Assembly (NCBI GenBank): GCA_013146195.2
Contig: CM028379.1
Span: forward strand, 114,136,168 to 114,200,167
DNA from: Codonopsis lanceolata
Taxonomy: Eukaryota; Streptophyta; Magnoliopsida; Asterales; Campanulaceae
DNA: 64,000 nt
Direction of reading: 5' to 3'
Each line of letters starts with the position of its first letter. Position 1 is the stretch's first letter. Shown here one piece after another: positions 1 to 11,110 of this stretch. The notes beneath the pieces were generated by a model that ran no database searches, was not told the origin of the DNA, and saw only the letters and a program-made list of their open reading frames with translations. Both the position numbers and the translations under genes were made by a program.

Positions 1-1266
1 AATGATTCTTAGGAGTTGGCCTGTAGTACCGAATTCTTCCAAGAACTTTTCCCGGAGTGTTGCCCAGCTATCAATTGATCCCCGGGGAACTCTGCCCAAC
101 CAGGCTTGTGCCTTTCCTTAGAGAGCTCCCTCGAATGCCCGCATCTTCAAGGCCTTAACATCTGTGACCATCCGAATCTGTGCCTCAAATGATCGGAGCC
201 AATCGCTTGCCCGCGTCTTCCTGAAATACTTGTCGAACTGTAGGAAGATGACTCCTTGCGCGAGTGGCGCATTTTCGATCTCCGGGGTAAATGGGCTGCC
301 CTCCAGCGGCTGGGTGGCCCCATAGCCGGGCTTGGCCACGGCTAGATTAGCCATTTGCTTGGCCATATCTCTTTTCATGGCCTCCATTCTCTCGGATAGC
401 CGTCTTTCGGCATCCACTGTGAGTCTAGAAGAATGGGCGGGGTCTGATTAGTCACCACGCACACGAGGGCAAAAGGTAGGCTCATAAGAGGATCCAACCT
501 CCTATATGACACGAGTTTTGTATTTTGGCCGTTGCGCATCTGCCTCTGCGCACTCACGGGCCCTACGGCGACTGTGACGTTTACTGCGAGCATAATGATT
601 TTGACCACGACTGTGTCTATGTGAAAAATTATGGCGGTTGTATCTGCTTTCCGCCTGGTCATCTGCTCGCTTTACCTCTTCAGCCCTCTCCGAAGGTACA
701 TGAATGACAGATGGAAGCCGTTTGCTGGGAGCGGGCAAATGTTGTGAGGTATGGCCATCACCAACAAGTGCAGGATTACAAAGAGCTGGCAATACCAAAT
801 CTGCAACCGGAACCGGGGCATGGACCAAAGCGAGCAGTTGCTGGTTGAGCCTGTACATTTTGCTATAGTAGTCCGCCTGGACTTGGAGAGCAGTGGCCTA
901 TTGATCGGGGGCTTGACCGGGTAGATTCACGTGACTACCCTGGCCATTCTCTCGCTGGCGACTTAGCTGTGTCCTGAGATCCAACTCGCAGGCATTGCGC
1001 TGCTCATCGATAATTTCTCTAGCATCACGTTGGCTAATATGGCTCTGGCTAGCAAGTTGAGACGGCTGCTCCTCAACATATGGCACATCTTTGCCATGGG
1101 TTGCATGCCAAGCAACAATCTTCTGATTCCTTCTTTGCACCCCTTGGGGTGCCTTTGGTGGGCGGTCCCTAGCCAACTGACTACCAGCCTGGTGATTGCT
1201 CACGGTGGCGTGGTGCTTGCTGCCCTTACCAGCCATTGCAATCGAAGGATTTCTAGAAATTTGCAC
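1..1266 (-). pseudogene. gag: Tat/Ogre-type Ty3 gag, broken and cut by window edge
   Basis: Gag is the structural polyprotein of the retrotransposon particle. One frame runs from about 1266 (probable ATG at 1236, MAGKGS) to base 1, where the window cuts it. It is interrupted by TAG at 898-900, TAG at 502-504, TAA at 448-450 and TAA at 118-120, and resumes in the same frame each time, so only point mutations broke it. The first part is basic and low in complexity (RHSRGQNHYARSKRHSRRR). The conserved core follows: PFTPEIENAPL, QFDKY and LRSFEAQIR, then, after the last stop, AQAWLGRVPRGSIDSW and EEFGTTGQLL, the pattern of Tat-lineage gag. A primer site and LTR lie just upstream, as expected. Function is lost. 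The lineage is assigned from remembered family patterns. Confidence 0.75.
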
Positions 1267-1293
1267 CGGAGAACTTGAGAAAAGGTGTTGACC

Positions 1294-1317
1294 GTTCGAT
1301 TCCCGGCAATGGAACCA
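1294..1317 (-). other. retrotransposon primer-binding site (tRNA-Glu-like)
   Basis: Read on the minus strand this starts TGGTTCCATTGCCGGG and continues for about 24 bases complementary to the acceptor and T-arm of a plant glutamate tRNA (3' end CGGCAATGGAACCA). It lies 3 bases inside the LTR edge at 1321 and upstream of gag, exactly where reverse transcription is primed. The tRNA identity is from memory. Confidence 0.6.
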
Positions 1318-1320
1318 AAC

Positions 1321-1990
1321 TGATGTGGCAAAATCTCTGCTTGGGGCGTCCGTGTGTTGGGTAGGATATCTGGGCTTGGATCAACTTCCTTGAATCTGGC
1401 TAAGAACACAAGAAAACCTGAGTGGAAGTGCAAGGCAAGGCCTCGCGAAACCCCTCCGGCGTGAGAGTAAGTCTCGTGTGTAAGTCTGAAAACAATTTGA
1501 CAAAGTGCCAAGGCTCAAGAAAGTGTGTCTGTACCTTAGTATGGTTGATGGAGAGGTATTTATAGGCCCTCAAAGTGGTTGAATCCGTCTAGGATTCAGT
1601 TTCCATAGTTACCTAATCAATCAAGGAGAGAATCCCTTGATCTTAGGCATGATGGGCGGCTGACCGAATAGATGTAAGAGCTAATAAGGTAAGTGCCCTG
1701 CTCCAATATGGAAACCTTTGACTTGTCTTGGAGAGCAAGTCTCCGGGGTTTCTTGCTCGATAAGTACCCGGGCGAGCAGGGCTCTGCCCGGTTGTTCGAT
1801 ATGCACAGTTTCTGAACTTGATGTAGATCCAAGGTACGACCCCTGGTCGGACAGGCAAGGCCAATGCTCGACCAGGTTTGGACGAGATGAATCTGGTTCC
1901 TTTGCTAGGCATGAGTGTGGTGTCCGTGTATGGCCCCTGGTCGGGCAGGCAAGGCCTGTGCCCGGCTAGGTTTGGAAGAGAACGTCACTG
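1321..1990 (-). mobile_element. LTR (3' part) of the minus-strand Tat-type element
   Basis: The LTR edge is at 1321: on the minus strand the LTR ends in GCCACATCA and is followed by a 3-base spacer and the primer site. Within it, on the minus strand, lie a TATA motif (CCTATAAATACC, near 1560) and a tandem pair of about 88-bp GC-rich units around 1835-1975 containing CCCCTGGTCGG. The stretch matches 2505-3163 in inverted orientation over about 660 bases, with scattered substitutions. The outer boundary was not found and may lie in the 1991-2504 spacer. Confidence 0.65.
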
Positions 1991-2504
1991 CCCGCTGCTT
2001 AGAGATTCCATCATTTTGCCCGCTAGGTGGGCGCCGAAGAGAGAATTCGAAAAGACGACATCAACATCGGCCCACACGCGCATTTAATACGCTGCCCCGA
2101 GATCCGTGCCGCTGTCACTTCACTCCTCCCTGGTGGCTCACGCGCTCCGTTCTCACTCACCTAGGGGTACTCTCAGCGAGAGGCTTCTCCAACACGCACC
2201 AGATGTCTGCCAAATGAAGTTCTAGAACATTCCATCAGTACACTCTACCCAATCACTATTTGCCGAAATTTTCACATGTGTTTTTGCCCGTATCTTGAGC
2301 AACGTCATAACATCCTGTTCGCTCCCTGCTCCGAGCATGAATACTCGCCAGGCAAGGAGCTAAGGGCCACTGGTATGCCCGGCCCAAGCCGGGTCATGAG
2401 CAGGGCACGAGCGCCTACCACGTGCCGGGCACATGCCTAATGAACATGGGTCCTGCCAACCTGACGGACAAGGAAATCAAAATAACGAACAGCGAATAGC
2501 CTGA
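1991..2504. other. spacer between two inverted LTRs
   Basis: About 510 bases of moderately GC-rich sequence separate the inverted LTR arms. The halves do not match each other by eye. It probably holds the diverged 5' ends of both LTRs, but no TG...CA boundary or target duplication was found. The short reading frames here have no recognisable product. Confidence 0.35.
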
Positions 2505-3163
2505 TCCCTGTCAAAACCTGGCCAGGCACAGGCCCTGCCTGTCCGGCCAGGGGCCATGCCCAGGGACCTCATTCCCATCAAGGAAGGAACCAGAATCATC
2601 CCGTCCAAACCTGGTCGAGCATTGGCCCTGCCTGCCCGACCAGGGGTCATGCCCTGGACCCATACTCGCCTCGAGCCAATGTACGCTAAGCAGCCGGACA
2701 AAGCCTTGCTCGCCCGGGCCTATATCGAACAGGAAACGCCAGAAACTTGTTCTCCAAGATAAGTCAAAGGTTACCATATCTGGGTAGGACACTTGCCTTA
2801 TCTGTTCCTACTATCTCGCGGTCAACCGCGTATCACGCCTAAAATCAAGGGATTCCCTCCTTATTGAGCAAGGTATCTAAGGAAACTGAATCCTAACCGG
2901 ATTCAGGGACAATGGGGCCTATAAATACTCCTCCACAAGCCACAAATAAGGTACGTATACACTTTCTTGAGCCTTGGCATTCTGTCGAATTGTTTCCTCA
3001 CCTACATTCGATAGTTACTCTCACGCCGGAGGGGTTTCGCGAGGCCCTGCCTTGCACTTCCACTCAGGTTCTCTCTGTTCTCAGCCAGGTTCAAGGAAAC
3101 AGATTCAATCCCAGATATCCTACCCAACACACGGACGGCCCAAGCTGTGATTTTGCCACATCA
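2505..3163 (+). mobile_element. LTR (3' part) of the same family, inverted copy
   Basis: This is the plus-strand counterpart of 1321-1990, carrying CCTATAAATAC near 2921, CTTTCTTGAGCCTTGGCA near 2962 and the terminal GCCACATCA at 3155-3163. It is followed by (TA)n rather than a primer site, so it is a 3' LTR or solo LTR, whereas the 1321 copy is a 5' LTR. Confidence 0.65.
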
Positions 3164-3739
3164 ATATATATATATATATATAAAATGCATCTATACAATT
3201 GTTCAATGCGTAATTAGAAGGAGTACCATTTTAAAACCCTAAGTTGTAACATAATTTTATTTTGGTAAAGACTTGTGTAGGATGGTTTTACGTATTCTAA
3301 ATCCGTCTTATTAATAAAAGTCACAATAATAAATTAGTTGAGATGGTTATAGTCGACACCTTAAGGTTTGTTATAAGGAAGTCTTCGTTTCCGCACCCCC
3401 TAGCCACATTATTAAGTTTTAATGCTCATTAATGAGAAGTTCCTCTATTTTCTCCAGTGTTCCTGCACTTTCAATGTTTGCCGCTGAAATTCTTATGTTT
3501 CTCATGTCTTACAGTTTAATCCATTGTCAGCTCCGTTAACCATCCAATAGTATCAATTGCCATAGGATACTTGACGGACCCTAACGAGCTTTGACGAAAT
3601 GTTGAATGATACATTTAAAGTCAAACGTGACACATTGAAAAGACAAAAGTGACATATTTTAATATTAAAAGTGACACTATAAAGGGAAATTTATTATAAT
3701 TCTCATTAAAATACAAAGTAACACTCTTAATACTAAAAG

Positions 3740-3900
3740 GCAAAACACACAAATGGGCCACCCAACTTTGCCCCTTTTTGCAATTCAACCACCGAAACTT
3801 TGGTTCATCTATTTTGGCCACCCTACTTTCATTTTGTTGCAAGCGAGCCCATTTTCTAATGCCCGTTAGAAAATGGCGTTAACTTTATCTGATTTCCCCA
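3740..3900. repeat. possible left terminal region of the MULE
   Basis: The sequence has the style of plant MULE ends (GGGCCACCCAACTTTGCCCC, then GGCCACCCTACTTTC). It lies upstream of a gene and transposase that would sit inside such an element. No inverted partner is visible before 8980, where the element is cut by retrotransposon sequence, so this is suggestive only. Nothing else is recognisable in 3164-4200, which is AT-rich. Confidence 0.3.
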
Positions 3901-4213
3901 TTTTGCCCTGTTATTAGACAAATCACCTAATACTGTGGACAGATCGCGGGGGAAAGACATTCCAAATCAAATCAGATAGAAATCGAAGAAAAAAAACCCC
4001 AAATTCTAGGGTTTTCGATTTGAATCGAAGTTCAAATCTCTTCGATCCCGTAAGCTATATACCCTGAACGCATATCAATTACACACCCATTTCATCATCT
4101 CTTCTGAGTCATAATCTCTGTGAGACGCATCCATACCCAATTTCATCTTCAAACGATCGTCAAACGAAGAAGGTAGTTTTCATCGTTGAAGCTGCCCAGA
4201 CATTTACTTAACA

Positions 4214-4895
4214 ATGTCAGTGAGTGGGTATGAGATATCAAGGTTAGAAGGCTCGTCTTCATCAGGAGGGTCTGATTTTCTTACTGAATATCCTCAAAAA
4301 AATTGTCGATGTAACCTTAGGGTGGCCCTATTTACATCTGGGACTGAGAAGAACCCAGGACGAAGATTCATTCGATGCCCTAGATATATGGTAAGCAATG
4401 TTGCCACTTTTACTATAGATTTTTTTCAAGAACCCTAATTTATTTAGAAAACCCCCCAATTTTTTACAAGAACCCTAACTGTTGTAGTAGTATTTTCTGT
4501 TACTCTCCCACATTATTGTCACAAGACCCGAATTTTTTATTTTTTTTTGCTTCTTATAGGATGAACATGATTGTGGCTTCTATTTGTGGGTTGATGACAA
4601 ATTTACAAAGAGGTCAGTGGAAGTGATTAATGATTTGAAGAAATTGGTCAAGGATTTGAGAGAGAGAGAACATGACTTCAAAGAAGAACAATTGTTGAAG
4701 AAAGAGTGTGACAGGCTTCAAAAGGAATCTGTCAAGAACATGGAAAAAATTAAGATATTGAAATGTAGTATTGGTCAATATGGTAGGAGAGAAAAGATGT
4801 ATCTTCTGGCAATAATCATCATGATGATATTGATTAGTGTGTTGATGGCATCACACTTCAAATTGGATGTAACTGCCAAAATGTTCATGCCTTAG
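4214..4895 (+). CDS. GRF-type zinc-finger protein with coiled coil and C-terminal membrane segment
   Basis: Two exons, 4214-4390 and 4560-4895, join in phase 0 across a clean GT-AG intron (4391-4559) to give about 170 residues with no stop. Residues ~31-70 form a GRF zinc finger: CRC, then TEKNPGRRFIRCPRY, then across the splice DCGFYLWVDD, with all four cysteines present. A charged, heptad-like stretch follows (DLKKLVKDLREREHDFKEE, ~80-130), then a hydrophobic segment near the C-terminus (MYLLAIIIMMILISVLMA). This layout matches the plant family of small GRF-finger proteins such as At4g04775-like, whose function is not established; GRF fingers in general bind nucleic acid. The gene faces a MULE transposase tail to tail. 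It is the only protein gene here without visible damage. A tail-anchored membrane location is inferred. Confidence 0.75.
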
Positions 4896-4940
4896 TTGAT
4901 TGCAAAATTCTGAATAAGAAATAAAATGGTGAAGCATTAT

Positions 4941-5065
4941 GTAATGTGTTTGTGCAAGTTTTAATCGTGAGATGTGTTTGTGCAAATTTTAATTGTGATG
5001 TGTTTGTGCAAATTTTAATTGTGATGTGTTTGTGCAAACATTGTTTTGTAATGTGTTTGTAAAAG
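4941..5065. repeat. 26-bp tandem repeat
   Basis: Units around GATGTGTTTGTGCAAATTTT start at 4971, 4997 and 5023, a period of 26, with degenerate copies on both sides. It lies just after the stop of the GRF gene, probably in its 3' UTR. Confidence 0.75.
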
Positions 5066-6082
5066 CATTGCTGCCTTACATAAACAAAGCCAACACTGCA
5101 AATGTACATAAAACTGTTTACCATATGCAATAACTTCATCTAGTTACAACACCTATAATGGACATACTATCCATGGAGGTCCCCAAGTTGATTTTCCAGC
5201 GCCAAGGCCACCTGCATTTCTGTCTCCTAGACCAGAGCAATATGGTATGTAAAGAATTATTTGACCCCCTTTTTACTTGCTTTTACTCTTGGATTTGTGG
5301 TATAGTTTTCGTCAAGTAATTGGCATAGGTTTTCCCTCTCCACCATCTTAAAACACATTCCTCAATGTAATTTTGAAATGATTATTGACATATTATGAGA
5401 GTTTATGTTAATCGCAAGTTGCCTATTCTCAAATTCAAGCCATATCATCATTCTCTATGATCTAGCTTAATCAAGAGAAACTATTCTACAGTAATAATCA
5501 TACGTGGTCGTGTGTGTTGCTTACAGTTTGTTTTTGTGGATCTTCTTCTGACTAGCAAGTTACTTGAAATTATATGTTTGTCCCACTGCTCTAGAACCTG
5601 GCCTTATAAGAGCATTGTGTCCAGCCAGGATCTGTTTTACATTACAAAATCATAATAATTCCAGCTTTCGTAATTATACACAATCTAGAAAAGACAGTTT
5701 CATTAAGGGGAGAAAATCCAAAAAAATTCAAGAAATGAACAACCGCCAAGAAAATAAAAGAAAATCAAGTAGACAAGGAGTGACAAAGAAGGACAAATCT
5801 TAAGGAGTTGATTGCCAATTTCTCCACATATTTGAACTCCCTGAAATAACAGTTGACAGAATCTATAAGGTTTATAAAAAACATACTTCGTTGGATAAGA
5901 GCTGCCTAAAAAGAGCTTCATCTTATTAGCCAAAGCATCCATGCACAACAAATACTCTATAGCACCAAAAAATGGTTCCTTCTTCTTTTTGCCACTAGTT
6001 TGTTGCAAAAAAGATGAGCAAAAACCAACACTGCAAATTTTGTGTGCCAACACTGCTGCCTTACAAAAACCACTGCAGAACA
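5066..6082. other. noncoding stretch between the convergent MULE genes
   Basis: AT-rich sequence with no recognisable gene. It carries scattered copies of GCCAACACTGC and TGTACATAAA (near 5090-5115 and 6030-6060) that recur in the tandem repeat at 6083-6240. Confidence 0.5.
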
Positions 6083-6240
6083 AAGATGTACATAAACTAT
6101 TTACAAATCCAAACCAACCAGTAGAAAACAGGATCTGTCCTCACTGCATAGATGTACATAAACTGTTTACAAAAACCAACACTGCATAGATGTACATAAA
6201 CTGTTTACAAAAACCAACACTGCAGAGATGTACATAAAAC
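6083..6240. repeat. 38-bp tandem repeat
   Basis: Two near-identical 38-base units (6143-6180 and 6181-6218), each with GATGTACATAAACTGTTTAC, are flanked by partial copies at 6084 and 6219. It lies beyond the end of the transposase gene on the minus strand. Confidence 0.75.
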
Positions 6241-6436
6241 AGAGTGTGCCAACACTACTACCTGACAAAACAGGTCCAGTTGTCCATAAAACTGTTTGGT
6301 CTAACTAAACAGTGCAGAACAAAAATTTACACAACTGAGAGGCAAAACAGAGATGAGCAATAAATGAGTTACTCTGAACCTCAGTTACTTTAAACATCTA
6401 ATCCCATCACCTATATTGTGCAACATTTTCCCACAA

Positions 6437-8957
6437 TCATTTTTCAGTTACATCTATTCTTGCTTTTTTGCTTTTGCTCACTCCTTTGTACCTACATTTG
6501 CTGTACACCTTTGGAGACCTTGCTTCAGTTGGAGGCCTTGATTCGATTCTTTGCGCAGTTGTAGACTTCTTTTTTGTCTTCTTAGGTACAACCTCCCCTC
6601 TTGCAATTGCCTCCTTAGCCAGTTTGCATGACCTACTATTATGCCCTTTTTCCTTACAAAACATGAAAGTTGGAGACACATGCAAGTTAATACAAAATGT
6701 TCAATTTGGGAATATTATGTAAATTAAGTACAACAAATGCAACTTATTACCTGCAAGTGATTTCTTTTCCCTTTTTAGTCAAGATGTTTGGATCTTGACT
6801 AGATTTTTTCTTTTTTTCTTCATTAGGGTCTTTAACCCTACATTTCTTTGGTCTACCAGGCATCTCCTTGTTTGGTGGTGGTTGAAGAGGCTGTTGAGAT
6901 GATCTTGGCCATTGATTCTCACCATTGATGGGATTTAGGAGATGGGAATAAGTACTAACAAAAGTTTCCTTCTTGTACCAGTTGGAGGCATAATTTTCTA
7001 GATCTTGACCAATCTTGTATATGGCTGCCATAGCATGAGTGCAAGGAATGCCACTTAGATCCCATTCTCTACTATGACAGGTCATCTCCCTAATGTTAAC
7101 ACTAAATGCATCCTTCACATGCCTAACTTCAAATTCATCTCCACCCTTATACACCACAGACCAATGCTTAAAAGCTTCCTTACTTTTCTCCATCCTCTTC
7201 CTGATCCTTGGACAAATATTATGGCCATATTTTGAAATCCATGCCTTTCTCTTTTGAATTCGGACCATCATTGCCAACCTAATCTCCTCAAGCATGTATA
7301 TAATAGGTCTAGACCTTACGCCTACTATACTACCATTGAATGCCTCTGCAATATTGTTTTCAACATTGTCTACCTTTGAATATGTGTCAAAATAGGCCTT
7401 GGACCAATGAATAGGATCTGTCCTCACAAGATCTTCAGCATCCTGCTTGTCTAAATTCTTTAAGACTTCAAATTGTGCTTTGAATTTATCTACTGTGCAA
7501 GACATAGCAATACTCCAAAAGCATCTCCTATACTCCCCTCCCTTGTATTTCTTCCTCCAATTGCTATAGATGTGTCTGGCACACATTCTGTGCTCAACAT
7601 TAGGCAGCAAGCTTGTAACAACAGGTAGTAATCCCTATCAATCATATAAATAAATGTCATTAAATCAATTTTAATAAAAACAAAAGAGGAAAAAAGGTAA
7701 TAAGATTATGATCTTACCTTTTGTTGATCTGTAATGATAGTCCACCCATCTCCATCTCTCATTTCAAGGTCTTCAATCAAATTCTGAAGAAACCAGGTCC
7801 AGTTGTCCTTGTTTTCCACCTGAACTACAGCCCAAGCCACAGGATACATCTGATTATTTGCATCCTTGGCAACTGCAGATAACAATTCTCCCTTCTGTAT
7901 TCCTTTCAAGAATGCTCCATCAATTCCCAACATGGGCCTACAAGTCTTCATAAATGTTGTCTTCACTTGATCAAAACAGACATACATTCTCCTAAAGAAC
8001 AAACCTTTGGATGGGATAGGGTTGACATGCTCAATGATCACAGTACTGCCAGGATTTCTATTCTCCAACACATCTTTATAACTCCATAGCTTTGCATAAT
8101 GTTCATACATTGATCCATCAAGTTCTTGCAATGCTTTCTTCCTTGCTCTGCTACACATGCAGTCACTCAATTCCACCCCAAATTGTTTCAAAACATCAGC
8201 CTTCATATCAATCAACTTATAAGCAGGGTTTCTTCTAAATGTTTCAAAGAATTCCTTAGCCAAAAATGATGCTGTGATTTGCCTGTTCTTAAGTGCCATC
8301 CCACAATTATGCTGAGGATTAAATGCAGTGATTTGCCAGAACTTCTTTTGGTTCAATCCAGCTCAAACTCTCCATGGGCATACAACTGAGTTCATGCACA
8401 CTCCATACATCCTCGTCTTCTCATTCCTAATCCATTTAATATCCTTTTTTTCATCCAATCCATACTTAACAACTGCAGCCTTAAAAATTTATGTTGTTTC
8501 AAACTGAAACCCAAGTTTTAAATGCACTACTTCCATGTCTGTGTTTCGATTGAAAACTGGAAATTTAAGACCTTGCTTCTTCCTCAAAGTTAATTGTTCT
8601 CCATGAAATATTTTGTCATCTACCTTATCCTCTTCATAACTAGAATCATAATCACTATCAGAAGAAGTCAACCCACCATCATCATTTCTACTCTGAGTCT
8701 GTGGTTGTCCCTTAGTAGCTGTAGGCTCAACTAGATCACCTTCTTGGGGTAAACTAACAGGATCAATCCCTTTCTATTTTTTGTTTCATCTATTATTGTT
8801 CACAGCAACCCTAATTTCTACAAGTTCTTCATCACTTACATGGAAATCATCATCACTTAAACATGTTTCTACATTGATCCCCACATCTTCTCTTCTACCT
8901 CATATGGATATTCAAAAGCAATATCATCTTGAGCCATATCAGCCTCAGCACCTGTTT
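6437..8957 (-). pseudogene. MuDR-type MULE transposase with SWIM zinc finger
   Basis: The transposase of a Mutator-like element cuts and integrates element DNA at its terminal repeats. The N-terminal acidic region (8957-8660; SDDDFHVSDEELVEIR) contains stops and a frameshift. From 8671 one frame holds the DNA-binding part (AAVVKYGLDE... NEKTRMYGVC), interrupted by TAA at 8489-8491 and TGA at 8363-8365. The MULE catalytic domain keeps its acidic triad: GIDGAF, IITDQQK and NIAEAFN. A GT-AG intron at 7635-7717 joins DQQK to GLLPVV in phase 0. The SWIM finger near 7080-7020 (TCHSREWDLSGIPCTHAMA) has lost the second cysteine of its usual CxC. A second donor at 6750 should lead to the C-terminal zinc knuckle (FCKEKGHNSRSCK, near 6640), but I find no clean acceptor. 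The upstream end is cut at about 8980. Confidence 0.85.
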
Positions 8958-8979
8958 GTTCATTACTGTTTTCATGCCT

Positions 8980-9538
8980 AACTGTGAGGTTCCCGGCGTG
9001 CGCCCCGCGCCCCGCACGACCTTGGATAGGGGTGCGCGAACGTGCGGATGTAGGACACCACTGCTCTCGTTCCACCCTCCCTTGTTTAGGGGAAGACGAA
9101 ATCAAAAGTGCGAGAGGAGTGCTGTCTATGTTAGCGCGTTTGAATGCGCCTCGGTTGCCTTTAGTGGATTTTTTATCCAATTTGGGAACTTATGGTTTCC
9201 CGCATCAAGTTATCCCTTTTTTAGGGTATACCAGGATATGGGAATGCATTACCCTTTCATTCCCATTTTCCCTTTTTTAGGGGAAAACAGAAAAGTGCAA
9301 AAAAGGATATTGCGACGCCCCCACTATGGATTTTATTAAAAATAGCCTTGTGACCCGTTTCAGATCACTATGAGAGCTTTGGGTTTCCCGCATCAAGTTA
9401 TCCCTTTTTTAGGGGATGCCAGGATATGGGAATACATCACCCTTCCATTCCCATTCTCCCTTTTTTAGGGGAGAGCGGAAAAGTGCAAAGAAGGAGTGTT
9501 GCGAGGCCCCACTGGATCTGAAAGTTTTAGAGTCACCA
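8980..9538 (-). mobile_element. primer site and leader of a second Ogre/Tat-type copy
   Basis: On the minus strand the LTR at 9539-10824 is followed by TGGTGACTCT (9538-9529), matching TGGCGACTCT after the related LTR at 38021 and read as a primer-binding site. The leader then contains three related units (about 9510-9384, 9330-9196 and 9110-9045), each with a GCACTTTT block and a small hairpin CCCCTAAAAAAGGG. The 5' parts of the first two units are nearly identical. At about 8980 the sequence changes abruptly into the MULE transposase. No coding capacity is recognised. Confidence 0.6.
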
Positions 9539-10824
9539 TCTTTATTTTAAGGCAAAATAAAGCAAAACCAAAGAAAAGAAAAATAAACCATAGAAAAAGA
9601 AACGGGTTCGGAGGCTAAGTTGCAAGTTGGGAAGGTGCTAGGCACCCAACTCGCCCTTTCGGTCTCAAAAGTGGTTTTTGGCTGAAGTATGTTTATTGTT
9701 ATATTTATTTAGCAAATAAATAAAGTATTAAAAGACAGGAAATTAAAACAGATACATCCGTGGCTACATTATTTACGGACTTGCAGATATTTCCTTACAA
9801 TAATTACAACTGTATTTAAGAATATTTGGCCATTATAACGGCTCTTTTACATATTATTTCCTATTCTAATCTGGGCAGCACAACGGCTTATATTGATTAC
9901 ATTGTGCCGGATTTAAATAAAAACTTTTAAATAATAAATAGACAGAAAAGTAAATAAATAAAATAAATAACGCCCTTAAAGGCTTTACCTTTTAGAGCGG
10001 TAGTGTGCTCGCTCTGTCCTTCAGGTAGAGGGAGTCTTTTTTGTTGTTTGTTCTGTGGTTGTTGTTTTGATTTGGGCGGAGTGACTGCTTATTTTGGAAG
10101 GTTTTGGCTTGTCTACTCAGGCAAAGTGACAGCTTATTTTGGTAGGTTTCGGCCTTTTTGGTGGGGCGGAATAACGACTTTTTGAGTTTTTCAGCTCATT
10201 ACTCGAGCAGAGTAACGACTTACTTTGGGATTTTTGGGCCGGGGAAGTGAGGTGGATACCTAACAACTAGGCTATGGATCGCTTATAACCTGTGGATATT
10301 TATTTTGGCGGAGTTTGGACGGGGTTTGGAGACTTTAGTGGGCTTCACTCACCTATCTCACACCTCTCGCTAAACTTTTCTCTCGGCGTCGAAGGAACGC
10401 AGAGAGAGAGACAGAGCTTCGATGATCGATTTCTTGAACCACTGAAATGAGGAGCCGGGGCCTCTTATTTATAGTTGGAGGTGAGGATTCATCCGACATT
10501 TCCCAGTTTCTTCAGCCGGCTTCAATTGGTGGTACCGCAAGCTTCAACAGTTGTACCATGCGTTAAGTCGACCTGCTACAGTTGAAGTCTTGGCGTGGCA
10601 ATATCGCCCCTTGGGCGCGGCGCCAGCAGCTCCTTTAGGCCGCGCCCCAGCCACTATTCATCTTTGATTTTGGCACTTTCACCCCTCGCAATTTACTGTT
10701 TTGCGCATCCTGCTTTGCCTTTCGCATTTTTAACTCCTGTAACTTGACATTGGTTAAGTTTTAACAGTTCTTGATATCACATGTCAGAGTTACATACCAG
10801 GGGTAGGAAATAGGGGTGTCTACA
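9539..10824 (-). mobile_element. Ogre/Tat-type LTR
   Basis: An LTR of about 1286 bases that starts on the minus strand with TGTAGACACCCC at 10824 and ends just before the primer site at 9538. Minus-strand landmarks are a perfect 9-bp GC palindrome GGGCGCGGC/GCCGCGCCC (10613-10647), a TATA box TATAAATAAG (10473-10464), and a conserved block near 9605-9665 (GGGCGAGTTGGGTGCCTA). Related LTRs lie at 36923-38020 and 38140-40460, and fragments at 22863-23110. A polypurine tract lies on its upstream side and a primer site on its downstream side, so it appears shared by two internal regions. Confidence 0.75.
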
Positions 10825-11110
10825 GAGCCCCTCAACGATGGAGTCTACGGGTAACCCAAGGCTTACTGAGTAGACGAACATTGTTGATAAACAATAGACT
10901 CTCCAATTTCGTTCATTTAAAAAGGTTATCGTAGCAGTTATAATGCACAGTTTATCATGCTATCCAAACTCCATAACCTAGACATTTTTAGTCAGTTATA
11001 AAAGGTTATCGTAGTTTTTAAGCATATATGAATTTTAAAGTGCTCTGATGGTCGGACCTACTAGTGTAGGCTGCCTATGTATCCCTTATTAAAGGAAATC
11101 AGACAAAACA
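10825..11110 (-). mobile_element. 3' internal end and polypurine tract of the Ogre/Tat element
   Basis: On the minus strand this holds GAACTATGTTTTGTCTGATT and GGATACATAGGCAGCC, a block often found just inside the 3' LTR of plant Ogre/Tat elements (recalled, not searched), then GAGGGGCTC directly against the LTR start, serving as polypurine tract. Confidence 0.55.

Noticed and set aside
1291..1317. Possible tRNA gene (T-arm and acceptor-like sequence)
   Set aside because: Only the 3' end of a tRNA is matched, with no D-arm or anticodon arm; position beside an LTR and gag makes it a primer-binding site.
2477..2792. Overlapping minus-strand frames
   Set aside because: They lie in GC-rich LTR sequence and mirror the inverted copy; no protein family.
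6083..6240. CRISPR-like array
   Set aside because: Units are contiguous tandem repeats without unique spacers, in plant DNA.
9196..9510. Telomere-like CCCTAAA motifs
   Set aside because: CCCCTAAAAAAGGG occurs singly in each leader unit; there is no tandem CCCTAAA array.
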